Source of the DNA: Metabacillus sp. KUDC1714
Lineage (GTDB): Bacteria; Bacillota; Bacilli; Bacillales; Bacillaceae
Direction: 5' to 3'
Assembly: GCF_014217835.1 (NCBI RefSeq)
Contig: NZ_CP055263.1
Coordinates: forward strand, 806,001-870,000
DNA length: 64,000 bases
The notes beneath the pieces are model-generated. The model made no database searches. It saw nothing but the letters and a program-made list of their open reading frames with translations, and had not been told where the DNA came from. A program made the position numbers and the translations under genes. This document shows positions 27,252 to 37,158 of the stretch, piece by piece (position 1 is the stretch's first letter; each line of letters begins with the position of its first letter).

Positions 27252-28691
27252 CTATTTATTATTAGTAAACTTTTCTGCTGCTTTTAATTTTTCAACAACT
27301 TGATCATACTCTTGAAAGTTAGTAAAAGATTGAAGAGAGTAGTAGATTTTACCTGGAGCAGCTTCTTGCACTTTTTTCAAAAATGCTTGATGACAAATAA
27401 TTAAATCAACGTTAGAGTCAATATCCTGAAGCGATGTATTATTTACATCAATTTCTAAACTAGCGAGTTTTAGCTTTTTTCTTAGCATTGCAGCCCCCAT
27501 TGAACTTGATCCCATACCTGCTTCACAAACAAATAAAACCCTTTTTATTTGTTTGTGAGAATCAATTGCTTCAATCTCATTTATTTTCAATTCCGATTTT
27601 TTAATCTCGATTGTATGTTTGACTTTCGAAAAATGGTCGATATTTTGTAATGTATTTATCGTGGCCATTTGTGTTTCAAACTCTTGATCTATTGAACTAA
27701 GCGAAGAACGACCTAAAATAGCATATGATAACAGAAATGATACAATAGCCGAAATGAATATTCCAATGATTATACCTGGTATATCAGCTCTCGGGCTCAT
27801 CCCAATAAGTGTAACAATACTGCCTGGAGAAGGAATGGATACTAATCCAACATTAAACTTTTGGAATACCAAATTTCCTGATATTCCACCTCCAATTACA
27901 GCAAAAAGCAATTTCCAATTTTGTAATACATATGGAAAATAGATTTCATGAATTCCACCTAATGATTGTATTGCAATCGAAAGCTTAATTGACTTTCTTT
28001 TCCCACGAACTGCCCTAAAAAAATACGCTAATAAAACGCCAAAACCAGGGCCTGGATTTGACTCCAATAGGAAAAAAATAGACTTTCCTAGCTCCTTTGC
28101 TTGCTGGATTCCTAGTGGAGTTAAAACCCCATAATTAATGACATTGTTAAAGAAAAACACTTTTGCTGGCTCTATAATCACTGCAGTTAACGGTAACCAT
28201 CCCGAATAAATAACCGATTGTACCATGCTATTTATAAATTTTATTCCTGCTGATAATGTTTGCCCTACATATAAAAAGCAGATGATTGTTAAAAAAACAC
28301 CGACAATCCCAGTTATCACATTTGAAATTAATAACTCGAAACCAATTGGTATTCTATCTTTTAATTGTCGTTCAATTCTATTTACGACAAAACCAGTAAA
28401 TGGACCAATTATCATGGCACCGATAATAATTGGTACTGAACTCGCTAATGTTAATCCATAAACAACTAAAGCAGCAACCACTGCACCACGCCCACCTCCT
28501 ATTAACCTTCCTCCTGAATAGGCTAATAGAATAGGTAATAGTGTCTCATAAATTGGGTTAACAAGAAGTAGGATTCTGTCATTATAAAAATACCCATAAA
28601 TTCCGAATAACTCGTGAATAACCCCAACTGCAATAATGACTGCAATGTTTTGATAAATGATTGCACTGAGTAATTGTCCAAATTTCCTCAT
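27252..28691 (-). CDS. PTS EIICB component, mannitol family
   Basis: A 479-residue membrane protein. The EIIC part (about 1-345) has many hydrophobic helices and the family motif SLGGIHEIYFPYVLQNWK, matching the GGIHEI substrate-site loop of mannitol EIIC, and PGPGFGVLLAY. The EIIB part (about 385-479) begins RVLFVCEAGMGSSSMGAAML, with the phospho-accepting Cys. The ATG overlaps the regulator's stop as ATGA, showing translational coupling. No separate EIIA gene is present; an EIIA-like domain is fused to the regulator. The absence of a mannitol-1-phosphate dehydrogenase and the presence of isomerase genes suggest a substrate other than mannitol. Confidence 0.88.
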   Translation of the reverse strand: MRKFGQLLSAIIYQNIAVIIAVGVIHELFGIYGYFYNDRILLLVNPIYETLLPILLAYSGGRLIGGGRGAVVAALVVYGLTLASSVPIIIGAMIIGPFTGFVVNRIERQLKDRIPIGFELLISNVITGIVGVFLTIICFLYVGQTLSAGIKFINSMVQSVIYSGWLPLTAVIIEPAKVFFFNNVINYGVLTPLGIQQAKELGKSIFFLLESNPGPGFGVLLAYFFRAVRGKRKSIKLSIAIQSLGGIHEIYFPYVLQNWKLLFAVIGGGISGNLVFQKFNVGLVSIPSPGSIVTLIGMSPRADIPGIIIGIFISAIVSFLLSYAILGRSSLSSIDQEFETQMATINTLQNIDHFSKVKHTIEIKKSELKINEIEAIDSHKQIKRVLFVCEAGMGSSSMGAAMLRKKLKLASLEIDVNNTSLQDIDSNVDLIICHQAFLKKVQEAAPGKIYYSLQSFTNFQEYDQVVEKLKAAEKFTNNK

Positions 28692-30820
28692 TTAGTGCTA
28701 GACTCCTTTATTAAGGCCTTTACTTTTGTGAAAAAAGCATTTGATAAAAGAGATTCCACTTCAATTTTTATTTCTTTTTCTGATCCTTTCAAAAGTACAT
28801 GAAGGAATGACTCTTCTATTAAATTAGCACTTATTACACTAATCATTTCTATATGTTCTTTCGTAGCATCAACAGGTGCAGCTAACAATAACAAAGTTTG
28901 AATTTCAAATCCATCCCAAATGGTTGAACCATTAAAATGGAAAACCCCAAGAAGTAGTTCACTCACACCTGATGTTTTTGAGTGGACCATCGCTAAATTA
29001 TCTAAGACAAATGTCCCCTGCTTTTCTCTCCTTTCTAAATCCAGCAAGACTTGTTTTGGATTTACTACGATTGAAGTATTACTTAATAGTTCTGTTACGT
29101 TTTTTAAGTTTCCTGAACTCGCTGGTAATTCGAAAACAGAGAGATTCCTCAAGATTTGGACCATTCCTTCTCCATACCTTGCCGATCCTACCATCGATAA
29201 CGTATTCGGTGGTTCTATATTATCCTTCGATACTGCTTCATTTTTCATTGTAAGCGATCCTAATTTGTTATAAATTAGTTTGATCTCATCGTCACTCAAG
29301 AATGGAGAGACTAGTATATAATGATCAGGATGTAAAAATGGTAATGAAACAGTCGAAATAATGATCTGATCAATTTTGAGATTGTTGAGCTTATCCTTAA
29401 GTTCAGTTAATGATAAAATAGAGTCAATTTGGAGATTAGCTATCTCCTTTTCCACTTTAGATGCTAAATAAGTAGATGTTCCCATTCCACTTGCGCAAAC
29501 AATTACTGCTTTATAAATATGTTTTGTATGTTCTTTCATCCTAATGGCTGATGCACCAATGTGAACAGCTAAATAACCAATTTCATCTTCTGGTATATCT
29601 TTTCCTATCTTAGTAGATATCGTAACCCCTGCTTTTTGGCACGCTGAAAAAATATCAGGATAGCGTTCTTTAATATCTTTCAACATTGGATTATGAATTT
29701 GCAAGCCTAATCTTAATCGATTTACAGAGGGAACTAGGTGTGCCAGCAATCCTTCAAAAAGAGATAAATCTTCTTTAAGTGAAATTGAAAGCTCTTTTTC
29801 AGCAGCATGAATAAAACTTTGCGTTAAATCATACCATTCGATATCGTTATCACTGTTAAAGGTTGAAGAATTATATTGTTGAGAAAAATTAGCCCCAAAC
29901 AAATGGAGTGTAATATAACTAATTTCACTTTTAGGAATCGAAATATTTAAGATACTCTCTAATTTTTGGACAATTTGTATTGCGACAATATACTCTTCCA
30001 TTGTTTCAATCTCAGGCAATATACTTTCGTCTTCACAAGCATAATTGGCCTGATGATTAATTCTTTCTATCGCTAATATAAGATGTACAATTAAATTGAC
30101 ATAACTTCGATCAGACAACTCAATAACAGTTTGAGAGTCAAGAACTTCTTTTACAGCATGTTCTACCTTTAAAATATTAGAAGTTTCTACAAATTTTCGT
30201 AATCGCTTACAAACTGATTGATTAAGTTGACTGCTTTCAATTGTTTTTCCCTCCTGTTCTGAAAGTTGAAATAACTCAAACCACTCTTCAAAGGTTATAT
30301 CTTTATGAAGAAGTTTAGATAACGCAGATCTTTTGTCATTTTCTAGTCCATAAATCAAAACACCAAATCCTGCTTTTCGAATTATCGTTAAATTATTTCT
30401 CTTACATGTAGATTCTAGCTTATCTAAATCGTTACTAATTGTGGCTTCAGTAACTCCATATTTATTACTCAACAAAAAATACTTAATGGGTTCAGTGGCA
30501 ATAAGTAAGTCAAATAACATACCTTCTTGTCTTTCCTCAGGGGAATAAATTTGAAATGTATTTGCCTTTAACATTGTTTTATCAAGCAAAGCTTTGTCTT
30601 CAAGATTACCATCAATCATAATACCAGAGCCCATCTTACTTACAACTTTCAAATTAAACTCTTCTAAGATTGATTTTAAAGCGGAAACTTCCCTCTGGAT
30701 CGTTCTTGTACTTAATTTTAACTGGGAAGATATTTGTTTATAGGAAACAGGTTTAGTTGTAAATAATAGTGTCCGTAGTAATGATTCCTGTCTTGAGCTA
30801 AGTAATTGAATTTTACTCAT
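28688..30820 (-). CDS. MtlR/BglG-type PTS-controlled transcriptional activator
   Basis: About 710 residues. A possible ATG at 30838 overlaps the ribosome site AAAAGGGGAG, so the ATG at 30820 is chosen. The order is an HTH_11 domain (TTKPVSYKQISSQLKLSTRTIQREV), an Mga-type second HTH, two PRD domains (about 180-400, with ending IGYLAVHIGAS), an EIIB-Gat-like domain (AVIVCASGMGTSTYLA) and a C-terminal EIIA-Mtl-like domain (about 560-710) with LDNLAMVHSKTSG, whose His matches the EIIA phosphorylation site. It would activate the operon it heads, controlled by phosphorylation from HPr and the PTS. Confidence 0.88.
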   Translation of the reverse strand: MSKIQLLSSRQESLLRTLLFTTKPVSYKQISSQLKLSTRTIQREVSALKSILEEFNLKVVSKMGSGIMIDGNLEDKALLDKTMLKANTFQIYSPEERQEGMLFDLLIATEPIKYFLLSNKYGVTEATISNDLDKLESTCKRNNLTIIRKAGFGVLIYGLENDKRSALSKLLHKDITFEEWFELFQLSEQEGKTIESSQLNQSVCKRLRKFVETSNILKVEHAVKEVLDSQTVIELSDRSYVNLIVHLILAIERINHQANYACEDESILPEIETMEEYIVAIQIVQKLESILNISIPKSEISYITLHLFGANFSQQYNSSTFNSDNDIEWYDLTQSFIHAAEKELSISLKEDLSLFEGLLAHLVPSVNRLRLGLQIHNPMLKDIKERYPDIFSACQKAGVTISTKIGKDIPEDEIGYLAVHIGASAIRMKEHTKHIYKAVIVCASGMGTSTYLASKVEKEIANLQIDSILSLTELKDKLNNLKIDQIIISTVSLPFLHPDHYILVSPFLSDDEIKLIYNKLGSLTMKNEAVSKDNIEPPNTLSMVGSARYGEGMVQILRNLSVFELPASSGNLKNVTELLSNTSIVVNPKQVLLDLERREKQGTFVLDNLAMVHSKTSGVSELLLGVFHFNGSTIWDGFEIQTLLLLAAPVDATKEHIEMISVISANLIEESFLHVLLKGSEKEIKIEVESLLSNAFFTKVKALIKESSTK

Positions 30821-31033
30821 TCTATCTCCCCTTTTCATAGAATTTTAAGTTTTTAGAATATTATTTATGCCCTATTATATATTAAACTTAAAATCTATGA
30901 AAACAGGAATATTAATAGATTAATTAAATAGATAGACTAACACTTTACACTCACTAGTACTTTTTGGTTGTGATAACCCCACCTATTAATCCTTTATATC
31001 TAGAACTCTACGATTCTTTCCATGCATTTGACT

Positions 31034-32137
31034 TTACTCTTCAATAATCCCATTTGGATAAACGATTACTTTTAGACTTGCTTTTTTATTTAATCGTGCT
31101 CTTTCCATGGCCGCCTTTGTTTCTTCTAAGGAATAACGATCTGTAATCAAGCTTTTTAAATCAGTCGATTTTGATTGTAAGAACTCAATTCCTTGAGGAT
31201 ATGTGTTTGAATAGCGGAAAACACCAAAAATATCAAGCTCATTGTCTGCTATTAATGGAACATTAAGACCGATTTCATCTTGTGGCGGGAGTCCGATAAT
31301 AGCCATTTTCCCACCACGTTTGACAGCTTGAAGAGCAGATTTTAACGCCTTAGGATTTCCAGCGGTTTCAAAAGCAACGTCAACACCTTTACCGTTTGTA
31401 ATGTTAAAAATCTCTTCATTTGGATCGTTTTCTAATACATTGATTACATGAGTTGCACCTAACTTTTTTGCAGCTTCTAGACGATTAGCTTCTAAATCTG
31501 TGACAATGATTTTTGCAGCTCCAAAGGCTTTAACTGCAGCAATTGCAGTCAAACCAACAGGTCCCATCCCCATAATTGCTACAGTTGAACCAGGTTGAAG
31601 CTTAGAACGTTTGGCCGCATGTATACCTACTGAAAATGGTTCAACCAATGAAGCCTCTTCAAACGAAAGATCATCTGGAATAGGAAATAAAAAATCTTCA
31701 CGATGTTTAATATACTGCACAAATGCTCCATCTACTGGGGGAGTTGCTAAAAATTGAACATCTGGACAAAGATTATATCTTCCCTCTTTACAATAATCGC
31801 ATCTGCCACAAGTAATTCCTGGTTCAATAGCCACACGATCTCCGACTTTAACTTTTGTAACATTCTCACCGACCTCTGCTACAATTCCTGCGCATTCATG
31901 ACCAAGAATAATTGGCTTTTCTACAACGTAACGACCAATTTTCCCATGTTCATAATAATGAATGTCCGAACCGCAAACACCAACAGCCATTACCTTAACT
32001 AATACTTCCTCACCCAGAACCTTTGGAACTGCGACCTCTTGTAATTCAATATCAAATGGCTTATTCATTACTGCTGCTTTCATTACATTTGGTACTTCGA
32101 TTTTTTCTATCGGTCTTTCTTTATTTTGAATACTCAT
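31034..32137 (-). CDS. Zinc-dependent polyol (sorbitol/xylitol-type) dehydrogenase
   Basis: A 367-residue medium-chain dehydrogenase. The ATG at 32143 is only a base or two from AAAGGAG, so the ATG at 32137 is better spaced. Catalytic zinc ligands appear in AVGVCGSDIHYYEHG and ILGHECAGIVAEVG, the structural zinc in GITCGRCDYCKEGRYNLC, and the NAD site in VAIMGMGPVGLTAI with VTDLEANR, favouring NAD. It ends the ABC importer operon (16 bases after the permease), so it likely oxidises the imported polyol, for example sorbitol or xylitol to fructose or xylulose. Confidence 0.92.
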   Translation of the reverse strand: MSIQNKERPIEKIEVPNVMKAAVMNKPFDIELQEVAVPKVLGEEVLVKVMAVGVCGSDIHYYEHGKIGRYVVEKPIILGHECAGIVAEVGENVTKVKVGDRVAIEPGITCGRCDYCKEGRYNLCPDVQFLATPPVDGAFVQYIKHREDFLFPIPDDLSFEEASLVEPFSVGIHAAKRSKLQPGSTVAIMGMGPVGLTAIAAVKAFGAAKIIVTDLEANRLEAAKKLGATHVINVLENDPNEEIFNITNGKGVDVAFETAGNPKALKSALQAVKRGGKMAIIGLPPQDEIGLNVPLIADNELDIFGVFRYSNTYPQGIEFLQSKSTDLKSLITDRYSLEETKAAMERARLNKKASLKVIVYPNGIIEE

Positions 32138-32159
32138 ATCCATTCTCCTTTAGATTATT

Positions 32160-32999
32160 CTATTTGACAGCTCCCATTGACAGTCCTTGAACAAGGTATT
32201 TTCTGACTGCTAGACCTGCAATAACCATTGGTGTAATAATAACTGTTCCTGTTGCCATTGCTTGCCCCCACGCAATACCATTTTGTGTGATTAATAGAGA
32301 AGCTGCTACAGGCACTGTTTGTGTGTCATGTCCTGAAAACACAGAAGCAAACATAAAGTCATTCCATGAAAACATTAAGCATAAAATACCTGTTGCAACC
32401 AAACCTGGTGCTACTGGTGGAAGGGCAATTCTCCAAAATGCTTGGAAACGGCTGCACCCGTCAATCATTGCAGCCTCTTCTAATGCTTGAGGAACTTCTT
32501 TAAAGAAGACCATCATCATCCATAAAGCAAATGGTAGATTAAAAGTAGTATAGGCAAAAAGAAGACCTGGCATTGTACCAATTAAACCTAGATTTGAAAA
32601 CATTAAGTAGAGCGGTAAAATAACAGCTGGAATTGGTGCCATACGGGTACTAATGATCCAGAAAGACAAGGCCTTTTCATTTTTAAAATTCCCTCTTGCT
32701 AAGGCAAACCCACCTAAAGTACCTAATACTAAAGAAATAATGGTTGAGAGTACTGATGCAATGACACTATTACTTAAAAAGCTAAAAAAGTTCCCTTCTT
32801 CTGAAAACATGAATTTAAATGTTTCAAAATTTGGCTTAAAGAAAAACTTAGGAGGCATCGAAAACATTCCCGCTTCGGTTTTTACTGATGACATGACCAT
32901 CCAGACAATTGGGAGGAGCGCCCAAACTAATGCTAGTGTTACAATTGTATAAAGAAATGTATTCTTAACAGTTTTTTTCACATGATTTGGTACAGCCAT
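32160..32999 (-). CDS. ABC polyol/sugar transporter permease (MalG type)
   Basis: A 279-residue membrane protein with six predicted helices and the EAA loop LEEAAMIDGCSRFQAFWRIALP (about 185-206), ending LVQGLSMGAVK. It starts one base after the first permease's stop. It pairs with that permease and the lipoprotein upstream, in a set resembling SmoEFG-type sorbitol/mannitol importers. No ATPase gene is in the operon, so a shared MsmX-like ATPase is likely. Confidence 0.9.
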   Translation of the reverse strand: MAVPNHVKKTVKNTFLYTIVTLALVWALLPIVWMVMSSVKTEAGMFSMPPKFFFKPNFETFKFMFSEEGNFFSFLSNSVIASVLSTIISLVLGTLGGFALARGNFKNEKALSFWIISTRMAPIPAVILPLYLMFSNLGLIGTMPGLLFAYTTFNLPFALWMMMVFFKEVPQALEEAAMIDGCSRFQAFWRIALPPVAPGLVATGILCLMFSWNDFMFASVFSGHDTQTVPVAASLLITQNGIAWGQAMATGTVIITPMVIAGLAVRKYLVQGLSMGAVK

Positions 33000-33000
33000 G

Positions 33001-33951
33001 TTACTCGTCTCCTTTCGTCATGAAATTTACGAATTGTTTTCCTAAGAATATGGTCGCAAACAACATCGTTAATCCTAATGCAGCTGCTGCACCAAAATCC
33101 TGGAATTTAAAAGCCACTTCCATTAAATAGAAACCTATTACTTTGGTAGAATCAGCAGGACCACCTTCTGTTGTGATTTTAATTGTATCGACAAAGCGGA
33201 GAATATCCATTGAACGGATTAGTAATGCAACTAAAATTGTTCTTGAAACAAGCGGGAACACGACTTTAATTAAACGTTGCATATAATTTGCACCATCAAC
33301 TTGAGCAGCTTCTAGTGGTTCTTTTGGTAAGGATTGAAGCCCTGCTAATACAATCATGGTAATCAACGGAGTCCATTCCCAAACATCCATTAATATTACA
33401 GCCGCTAATGCTGTTTTTACGTCTCCCAAGATTTGGACATCAATACCTACAAGACTCAATAACCAAGCATAAAGTCCATATGTTGAATTCAAAAGGAAAC
33501 GTCCTAGTAAACCTGCTACAATCGGGGCAACAAAGATTGGAATCATCCACAATGTAACAACTAGATTCCTTCCTTTTGGTAACTCATAGATTGCTAAAGC
33601 AATTCCTACGCCAATCATAACTTCTAGTAATAATCCGACAACAGCGAAAATAAGTGTACGTCCCCATGATGCCCAGAACGTGTCATTTATTAGTACCTTC
33701 TTCCAGTTGGTAATCCCATTAAATGTAGGCTGATCTGATGAGATCATAAAGTCCATGAAACTGGCATAAATCAAATAAAGGAAAGGAAAAATACTGATAA
33801 TAGCTAAAATAATTATCGATGGGAGAATCATCCAATGCTCTGTTTTGTATTTTTTTATGTTTAATAGATTAAGAAAAGAAGTTGACTTTTCCTTTTTATA
33901 GTTAGTTTGGTTGCTATCTTTTAATTTTGAATATTCCGCATTTGTTCTCAA
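33001..33951 (-). CDS. ABC polyol/sugar transporter permease (MalF type)
   Basis: A 316-residue membrane protein starting at a TTG after GAAAGGAAGTG; the nearer ATG reads into a stop after one codon. A 40-residue polar N-terminal tail precedes six helices. The EAA loop is LEAAQVDGANYMQRLIKVVFP and the following RFVDTIKITTEGGPADSTKVI is typical of MalF-class permeases. It lies between the binding-protein gene and the second permease. Confidence 0.88.
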   Translation of the reverse strand: MRTNAEYSKLKDSNQTNYKKEKSTSFLNLLNIKKYKTEHWMILPSIIILAIISIFPFLYLIYASFMDFMISSDQPTFNGITNWKKVLINDTFWASWGRTLIFAVVGLLLEVMIGVGIALAIYELPKGRNLVVTLWMIPIFVAPIVAGLLGRFLLNSTYGLYAWLLSLVGIDVQILGDVKTALAAVILMDVWEWTPLITMIVLAGLQSLPKEPLEAAQVDGANYMQRLIKVVFPLVSRTILVALLIRSMDILRFVDTIKITTEGGPADSTKVIGFYLMEVAFKFQDFGAAAALGLTMLFATIFLGKQFVNFMTKGDE

Positions 33952-34015
33952 AGCATTTTCACTTCCTTTCTTTTAAGGAAAGATAGGAGAAATCCTCCTA
34001 TCTTTCAGACATACA

Positions 34016-35575
34016 TTAATTTCCTGTTGCTTGATCACTTTGTTTAGCAATTTCTTCAACTGTTTCCTCTGGAGTTTGTTGATCTGCTAACATTTTCGAT
34101 AATTCAGTGAAAATAAATGTATCTATTTGTGGCCATTGAGGAACTTTAGGTCTCATGTACACATTTTCTTCTTTCCAAGCCTCTAACGTAACTTTCATTG
34201 GTAATAAGTTTGGCATTTGTTTTGATTCTTCAGTACCTGCTTGCATACCTTTTTGTACCTCTTCAATATCATAAACAGAATGACGTGTTGGCGTTGAACC
34301 ACCCACTTCTGATTTTAAGATCATATATTGTGCTTGAGGCGAGGTTGCCCAAACAAGGAATAACCATGCTGCTTTCTTTTCTTCATCAGTTCCATATTTG
34401 TTAATACCTATACCTGTTCCACCGTATGAATGTGCTTGACGAACATCACCTTTTGGTAATGATGCCCATGATACTTTTCCCACAACTTTGGATGAATCTG
34501 GGTTTTCGAACATAGATGAGAACTCATGCCATTCTGGAGCCATCGCAATATCACCAGCTGCAAAACCTTCTCCTAATCCAGACCAATCCCAAGAAGTACT
34601 TCCTGGTGCTGAAACATCAATGATTTTTTTATAAAGTTCAGCAGACTTTTTTGCAGCATCTGAAGTCATTGCAGATTTTCCTGGATTTGATTTACCTACT
34701 GCCCCTAATTCTGTATCTTCGAAATAATCTCCACCATATCCAGCGAGGATATTACTATAGTCATTCATTAAGGAGTCATGTTGCTTTGCTTGGTGTCCTG
34801 CACCATATTTTACTTCAGTGATTTCACCAGCAGCTGCTTTTTCTGTTATCCACTTAGCAGCTTCATAATATTGTTCCCAAGTTAAATTAGGTCCTGGTGT
34901 CCAATCAAATCCTTTATCAGCCATAAATTCGTCTTTATATTTTTCAAATACGTCTTTACGATATGCTAAAACCATTGTTGGGTTATCATATGGTAATGCG
35001 TAAAGTGCTTCCGTATCCCCCATGTATCCATTAACTTCTAATTGACTCGGGATGAAATCTTCTAAGCCGCCAGGGATAGCAGGCATTGTTTTCTCATCAA
35101 TAAATGCATTTAAGTCTACAAAATGTTGTGAATGCTTTGCTAAGATTTGATATGGATCCGCATAGATTACATGATATTTCGCTGATTTTGCATTAAAATC
35201 CAGGCTTGTTTTTTCAACTACTGTTCCTAAATCACTTTGTTCAATATTCACTTTAATTCCTGTTACATCTTCAAATAAATTGATGTTTGCAGCAAGTGCG
35301 GATGAGGGTGGAGTGTTTTCAGTGATAACATTTAACTCCACTCCTTCAAACTGCTTCCAATCAAAACCTTCTGGAGCTGTAATTTTAGGTAAACCTTCAA
35401 CCCATCCATCAAACGGTGCATCAACTTGTACTTCAGTGTTAATGTTTTCTGCATTTTTCGCCTTTGTATCAGATGGCTTTTGAGAATTAGTTGAAGATGT
35501 TGATGAACAAGCTGTCAAAACCATTGAAATGATTGCCAAAAATACAATAATTTTAAATAAAATATCCCTTTTCAT
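34016..35575 (-). CDS. ABC transporter solute-binding lipoprotein (family 1, polyol-type operon)
   Basis: A 519-residue precursor with lipobox MVLTAC, Cys23 being lipidated, and a Ser/Thr/Asn-rich linker. The mature region shows family 1 binding-protein features such as YALPYDNPTMVLAYRKDVFEKY and SYGGTGIGINKYGTDEEKKAAW. At about 500 residues it is larger than the neighbouring importer's binding protein, as is common for polyol/disaccharide binders in this class. It is the first gene of the operon with two permeases and the polyol dehydrogenase. A candidate cre lies 33 bases upstream. Confidence 0.9.
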   Translation of the reverse strand: MKRDILFKIIVFLAIISMVLTACSSTSSTNSQKPSDTKAKNAENINTEVQVDAPFDGWVEGLPKITAPEGFDWKQFEGVELNVITENTPPSSALAANINLFEDVTGIKVNIEQSDLGTVVEKTSLDFNAKSAKYHVIYADPYQILAKHSQHFVDLNAFIDEKTMPAIPGGLEDFIPSQLEVNGYMGDTEALYALPYDNPTMVLAYRKDVFEKYKDEFMADKGFDWTPGPNLTWEQYYEAAKWITEKAAAGEITEVKYGAGHQAKQHDSLMNDYSNILAGYGGDYFEDTELGAVGKSNPGKSAMTSDAAKKSAELYKKIIDVSAPGSTSWDWSGLGEGFAAGDIAMAPEWHEFSSMFENPDSSKVVGKVSWASLPKGDVRQAHSYGGTGIGINKYGTDEEKKAAWLFLVWATSPQAQYMILKSEVGGSTPTRHSVYDIEEVQKGMQAGTEESKQMPNLLPMKVTLEAWKEENVYMRPKVPQWPQIDTFIFTELSKMLADQQTPEETVEEIAKQSDQATGN

Positions 35576-35607
35576 TCCATATCCCCCTTAGAAATTTTTA
35601 TGTATTT

Positions 35608-35621
35608 TGAATACGTTTTCA
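35608..35621. promoter_or_regulatory. Candidate CcpA cre upstream of the polyol importer
   Basis: TGAATACGTTTTCA matches the cre consensus at 13 of 14 positions, 33 bases before the lipoprotein start. The rest of the 35576-35899 gap holds AT-rich sequence and the rhaA terminator; nothing else is recognisable. Confidence 0.5.
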
Positions 35622-35860
35622 TTATATGGTGATGAAAACAAACATTAAAGACTAAGATGTCATAGTTTTGTCACAATCAGAAAATGCCATTATTTTGTCA
35701 TAACAACTTTTTAGTTAAATATTATTAAAACACATTATTTTTACGATATAAATCATCATTTTAAGTATATTTATATATTTAAAATTCATGTAATAATTGC
35801 AGGGTGTTTCATTTGTTTTCTATGAAAAGTTAATAAAAAGCTTTTCTTATCATCAAAAAA

Positions 35861-35890
35861 AGGCTTAAACCGTATAAGTGGTTTAAGCCC
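35861..35890 (-). terminator. Terminator of the rhaBA operon
   Basis: On the minus strand GGGCTTAAAC / GTTTAAGCCT closes a 10-base-loop hairpin followed by a seven-base T-run, 10 bases after the rhaA stop. Confidence 0.9.
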
Positions 35891-35899
35891 TTTTGCAAT

Positions 35900-37153
35900 T
35901 TATCTATTAGATAAAACTTCCTTTTCATACTTCTTCACATCTTCTAACCAAGTTTCTTTTACTGGAACACCCATTTGCTCACAGTAGTAATCCCAAATTG
36001 CTCCGAAAGGATATGTTTTGAACTCCTCAATTAGTGCTAATCTTTCAGTGAAGTTTCCTTCTTCTTGTAATTGTTTTAAATGATCATTCGGTACAAGCAT
36101 TGCATTCAGTAAGGATTTAATCATGTTACGTGTTCCAATCGTCCATGCTGCAACACGGTTAATACTTGCGTCAAAGAAGTCTAGACCAATCATGACTTTT
36201 TCTAATGCATCATTACGAACGATTTCTAGAGCAATTTCCTTTAACTCATCATCTAGTGTAACAACATGATCACTGTCCCAACGTACTGGTCTTGATACAT
36301 GTAGTGCTAGTTTGTCACTGTATAGAAGCATCGCAGAAATTTTATTTGATACCATTTCTGTTGGATGATAATGTCCAGTATCTAGTAGACATAGTTTGTT
36401 ATTTTTTAAGGCATAGCCTAAATAAAATTCGTGTGAGCCGACAACATATGATTCAGAACCGATACCGAATAACTTACTTTCTACTGCATCGATATTATAT
36501 TGTTCATCAATTTCTTCTTCAAAGATTTTATCTAAAGATTCTTTTAAACGTACTCTTGGTGTAAGACGATCACTAGGTACATCTTTATAGCCATCTGGAA
36601 TCCAAATGTTTGTTAAAGTCGGTGATCCTAATTCTTTCCCGAAGTATTCAGCAATTTTACGGCTTGCAATACAATGGTTAATCCAGAATTCTCTAATCTC
36701 TTGATCTGGATGTGATAAAGTTAGGCCATCAGCAGACTTTTCATGTGAAAATAACGTTGGGTTAAAATCAAGACCTAATCCGTTTTCCTTAGCCCAGTTT
36801 ACCCAGTTTTCAAAGTGCTTAGGTTCAAGCTTGTCTCTTTCTACTACTTCACCGTTTGTTTCAGCATAGATCGCATGCAAGTTCACACGGTGCTTCCCCG
36901 GAATAAGCGTAAGAGCTTTTTCTAAATCACTTCTCAACTCTTCTGGTGTTCTTGCTTTACCAGGATAGTTTCCTGTTACATCAATTCCACCAGATAATTC
37001 ACCTTTGTTTACTTCAAAACCGCTAACATCATCACCTTGCCAGCAATGAATTGAAATTGGTACTTGTTTTAACTTTTCTAAAGCTTCATCAACGTTGATG
37101 CCCCATTTTTCGTATTCTTTCTTTGCTAATTCATAACTTTGTTTAATTGACAT
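35900..37153 (-). CDS. rhaA: L-rhamnose isomerase
   Basis: A 417-residue protein beginning [19 protein letters not shown]. An ATG at 37162 overlaps the ribosome site GAGAGG, and B. subtilis RhaA starts at the equivalent of 37153. Family motifs include [42 protein letters not shown] and [15 protein letters not shown], which carry the metal-binding Glu, Asp and His residues. It converts L-rhamnose to L-rhamnulose with Mn2+. It starts five bases after rhaB ends, so the two are translationally coupled. Confidence 0.96.
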   Translation of the reverse strand: MSIKQSYELAKKEYEKWGINVDEALEKLKQVPISIHCWQGDDVSGFEVNKGELSGGIDVTGNYPGKARTPEELRSDLEKALTLIPGKHRVNLHAIYAETNGEVVERDKLEPKHFENWVNWAKENGLGLDFNPTLFSHEKSADGLTLSHPDQEIREFWINHCIASRKIAEYFGKELGSPTLTNIWIPDGYKDVPSDRLTPRVRLKESLDKIFEEEIDEQYNIDAVESKLFGIGSESYVVGSHEFYLGYALKNNKLCLLDTGHYHPTEMVSNKISAMLLYSDKLALHVSRPVRWDSDHVVTLDDELKEIALEIVRNDALEKVMIGLDFFDASINRVAAWTIGTRNMIKSLLNAMLVPNDHLKQLQEEGNFTERLALIEEFKTYPFGAIWDYYCEQMGVPVKETWLEDVKKYEKEVLSNR

Positions 37154-37158
37154 ATTTC

